Of a stretch of DNA of 7,585 nt, positions 6,276 to 7,585 are shown in pieces (within the stretch, counting starts at the first letter, position 1; the number at the start of each line of letters is the position of its first letter). Source of the DNA: JBBIRT01 sp037441725 (GTDB lineage Bacteria; Desulfobacterota; BSN033; UBA1163). Made by a program: the position numbers and the translations under genes. Under the pieces are notes generated by a model. It worked only from the letters and a program-made list of their open reading frames with translations. It was not told the origin of the DNA and searched no databases. Location of the stretch: contig JBBIRT010000146.1 in NCBI GenBank assembly GCA_037441725.1, positions 1 to 7,585 of the forward strand, written 5' to 3'.

Positions 6276-7442
6276 TTAAAGTTTCTTTAAGGCCTCTGCA
6301 ACTTTTTCTGCCCCCTCCATCATATCCCTTACGAGGATAAAATTAAATCCTGCGTTGAGTAAAATTCCCCTCCCTTCCTCTACATTTGTTCCCTCCAATC
6401 GGATGATGATAGGAACCTTTACTTTTTTCTCTTGGACCGCTTCTGTTACCCCTCTAGCAAGTGTATCGCATCTAATAATTCCTACAAAAATATTGATAAA
6501 TATTACCTCCACATCTATATCTGAGAGGAGGATCTTGAATCCATTCTTCACCATTTCAACTGTGGCTCCACCCCCTACATCAAGAAAATTGGCTGGCTCG
6601 GCCCCAACCAATTTAATGAGATCCATCGTTGCCATTGCAAGGCCTGCCCCATTGACCAGACAACCTACATTTCCATTTAGCTTAATGTAATTTAAGTTGA
6701 ATTTGGAGGCCTCAACCTCAAGAGGATCTTCCTCATTGAGATCTCTCATTTGAAGGATCTCCTTATGTCGATAAAGGGCGTTGTCATCAAAATTGATCTT
6801 TGCATCAAGGGCAACCCACTCCTCTGTTTTAGTCAGAACAAGAGGATTGATTTCAGCCAGCAGACAGTCCTTTTCATAAAAGGTCTGATAAAGACCGAAT
6901 ACAATATTCCTCATCTTTGCTAACGGAGCAGGCTCAAGGCCAAGACCGTAACCGATTTTATTGATCTGAAAATTCTTTAGACCGATGATTGGTTGGATCC
7001 ACTCTTTTACGATCTTTTCTGGAGATTCTACAGCGATTTTTTCGATTTCCACTCCACCCCCTCTGGCCGCCATGATCACAGGGCAGGCTTTGGATCGATC
7101 AATGGTGATCCCCAAATAAAGTTCCTCTTGGATCTCCATGGATTCCTCGACCAAGATCTTTCTTACCAGTCGCCCTGAAGGACCTGTCTGGGGGGTGATG
7201 AGGATTTTTCCGAGGAGTTCCTCCGCAATCTTCTCCGCTTCCTCTGGAGAAGTAGCCATTTTAATCCCCCCTCCTTTACCCCTTCCCCCAGCATGGATCT
7301 GCGCTTTCACCATTATGGGTATTTTTCCCATCTTTAAAGCGATCTCTTTTGCCTCCTTAGGAGTGTGGGCAACCCCTCCTTGAGGAACAGATATTCCATA
7401 ACTTTTAAATATTTCCTTGGCTTGAAATTCGTGAATCTTCAT
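6276..7442 (-). CDS. sucC: Succinate-CoA ligase (ADP-forming), beta subunit
   Basis: Beta subunit of succinyl-CoA synthetase; it binds the nucleotide and pairs with SucD. It is 388 aa, the same as E. coli SucC. It opens with MKIHEFQAKEIFKSYG, the family start. The ATP-grasp domain shows the glycine-rich HAGGRGKGGG loop (50-59) and metal-ligand motifs AEINPLVL (196-203, Glu197, Asn199) and LDAKINFDDNA (212-222). The C-terminal CoA-ligase domain has NGAGLAMATMDLIKLVGAEP (264-283), NFLDVGGGAT (285-294) and NIFVGIIRCD (317-326). The usual sequence at the last motif is NIFGGI, so Val320 replaces a normally conserved Gly. The ATG at 7442 is preceded by AGGAGG with an 8-base spacer, an excellent ribosome site. 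A TATAAT box sits upstream. The ADP specificity is typical for this family, but I cannot settle ADP versus GDP use from the sequence. Confidence 0.97.
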   Translation of the reverse strand: MKIHEFQAKEIFKSYGISVPQGGVAHTPKEAKEIALKMGKIPIMVKAQIHAGGRGKGGGIKMATSPEEAEKIAEELLGKILITPQTGPSGRLVRKILVEESMEIQEELYLGITIDRSKACPVIMAARGGGVEIEKIAVESPEKIVKEWIQPIIGLKNFQINKIGYGLGLEPAPLAKMRNIVFGLYQTFYEKDCLLAEINPLVLTKTEEWVALDAKINFDDNALYRHKEILQMRDLNEEDPLEVEASKFNLNYIKLNGNVGCLVNGAGLAMATMDLIKLVGAEPANFLDVGGGATVEMVKNGFKILLSDIDVEVIFINIFVGIIRCDTLARGVTEAVQEKKVKVPIIIRLEGTNVEEGRGILLNAGFNFILVRDMMEGAEKVAEALKKL

Positions 7443-7475
7443 CCTTGATTCCTCCTGGCTAAAACAAGTGTGGGT

Positions 7476-7505
7476 ATTATAACGGATTTCATCAATCTAA
7501 AAAAG
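7476..7505 (-). promoter_or_regulatory. Probable sigma-70 type promoter of sucCD
   Basis: A perfect TATAAT lies at 7481-7476 on the minus strand. The -35 region (a T-rich run about 16-18 bases upstream) matches poorly, but it lies in a pyrimidine/A-rich tract that includes long T runs at 7499-7510. Transcription would begin near 7469, giving a leader of about 25-30 bases with the AGGAGG site at 7456-7451. No operator or riboswitch is evident. Confidence 0.55.
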
Positions 7506-7585
7506 AAAAAAGATATATAAGAGGTAATGTATCACTGAAGTGGGGAACCCTATTAGAATCAGGCAGGAATATCTCCGAAAATTTT
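7482..7585. other. Upstream non-coding stretch at the window end
   Basis: About 100 bases beyond the sucC -10 box. No open frame worth naming is seen on either strand. A small CACTGAAGTG inverted repeat (4-bp arms) near 7532-7541 is too short to call an operator. The next gene lies outside the window. Confidence 0.35.

Overview
This window is an ordinary bacterial core-genome segment. Every gene I can support is on the minus strand, so transcription runs from high to low coordinates: sucC, sucD, prfB, a zapB-like gene, zapA, a gap with a candidate structured RNA, rny, a ymdB-family phosphoesterase gene, and the 5' part of tyrS, which is cut off by the window start. The order zapB-like / zapA / RNA / rny / ymdB / tyrS is one I associate with Deltaproteobacteria-type lineages (Desulfobacterota and relatives). 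The base composition is moderate, with roughly 40-45% GC by eye. The lineage is an inference from gene order and protein style, not a species identification. I see no mobile element, CRISPR array, tRNA or rRNA gene.

Region by region: 7443-7585 is the leader of sucC, with a perfect TATAAT box. 5356-7442 encodes the beta and alpha subunits of succinyl-CoA synthetase (TCA cycle, substrate-level ATP formation). 5112-5355 is a very AT-rich intergenic stretch with a likely extended -10 promoter for prfB. 4016-5111 is prfB (release factor 2), read through a programmed +1 frameshift at an in-frame UGA. The start and the slip site are both visible, and the rebuilt protein is 364 aa. 3296-3914 holds two small cell-division genes, a ZapB-like coiled-coil protein and ZapA. 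2816-3295 is a 480-base stretch without a convincing protein gene. It contains nested long-range inverted repeats ending in a U-tract, in the position where many Proteobacteria carry 6S RNA (next to zapA). 1-2803 holds rny (ribonuclease Y), the YmdB-type metallophosphoesterase and tyrS, closely spaced and probably cotranscribed.

The genes form housekeeping groups: energy metabolism (sucCD), translation termination and tRNA charging (prfB, tyrS), Z-ring assembly (zapA/zapB-like) and RNA turnover (rny, ymdB). The two observations most worth checking are the candidate structured RNA and the prfB frameshift. Several start codons needed adjustment from the longest reading frame: sucD, zapA, rny and prfB.
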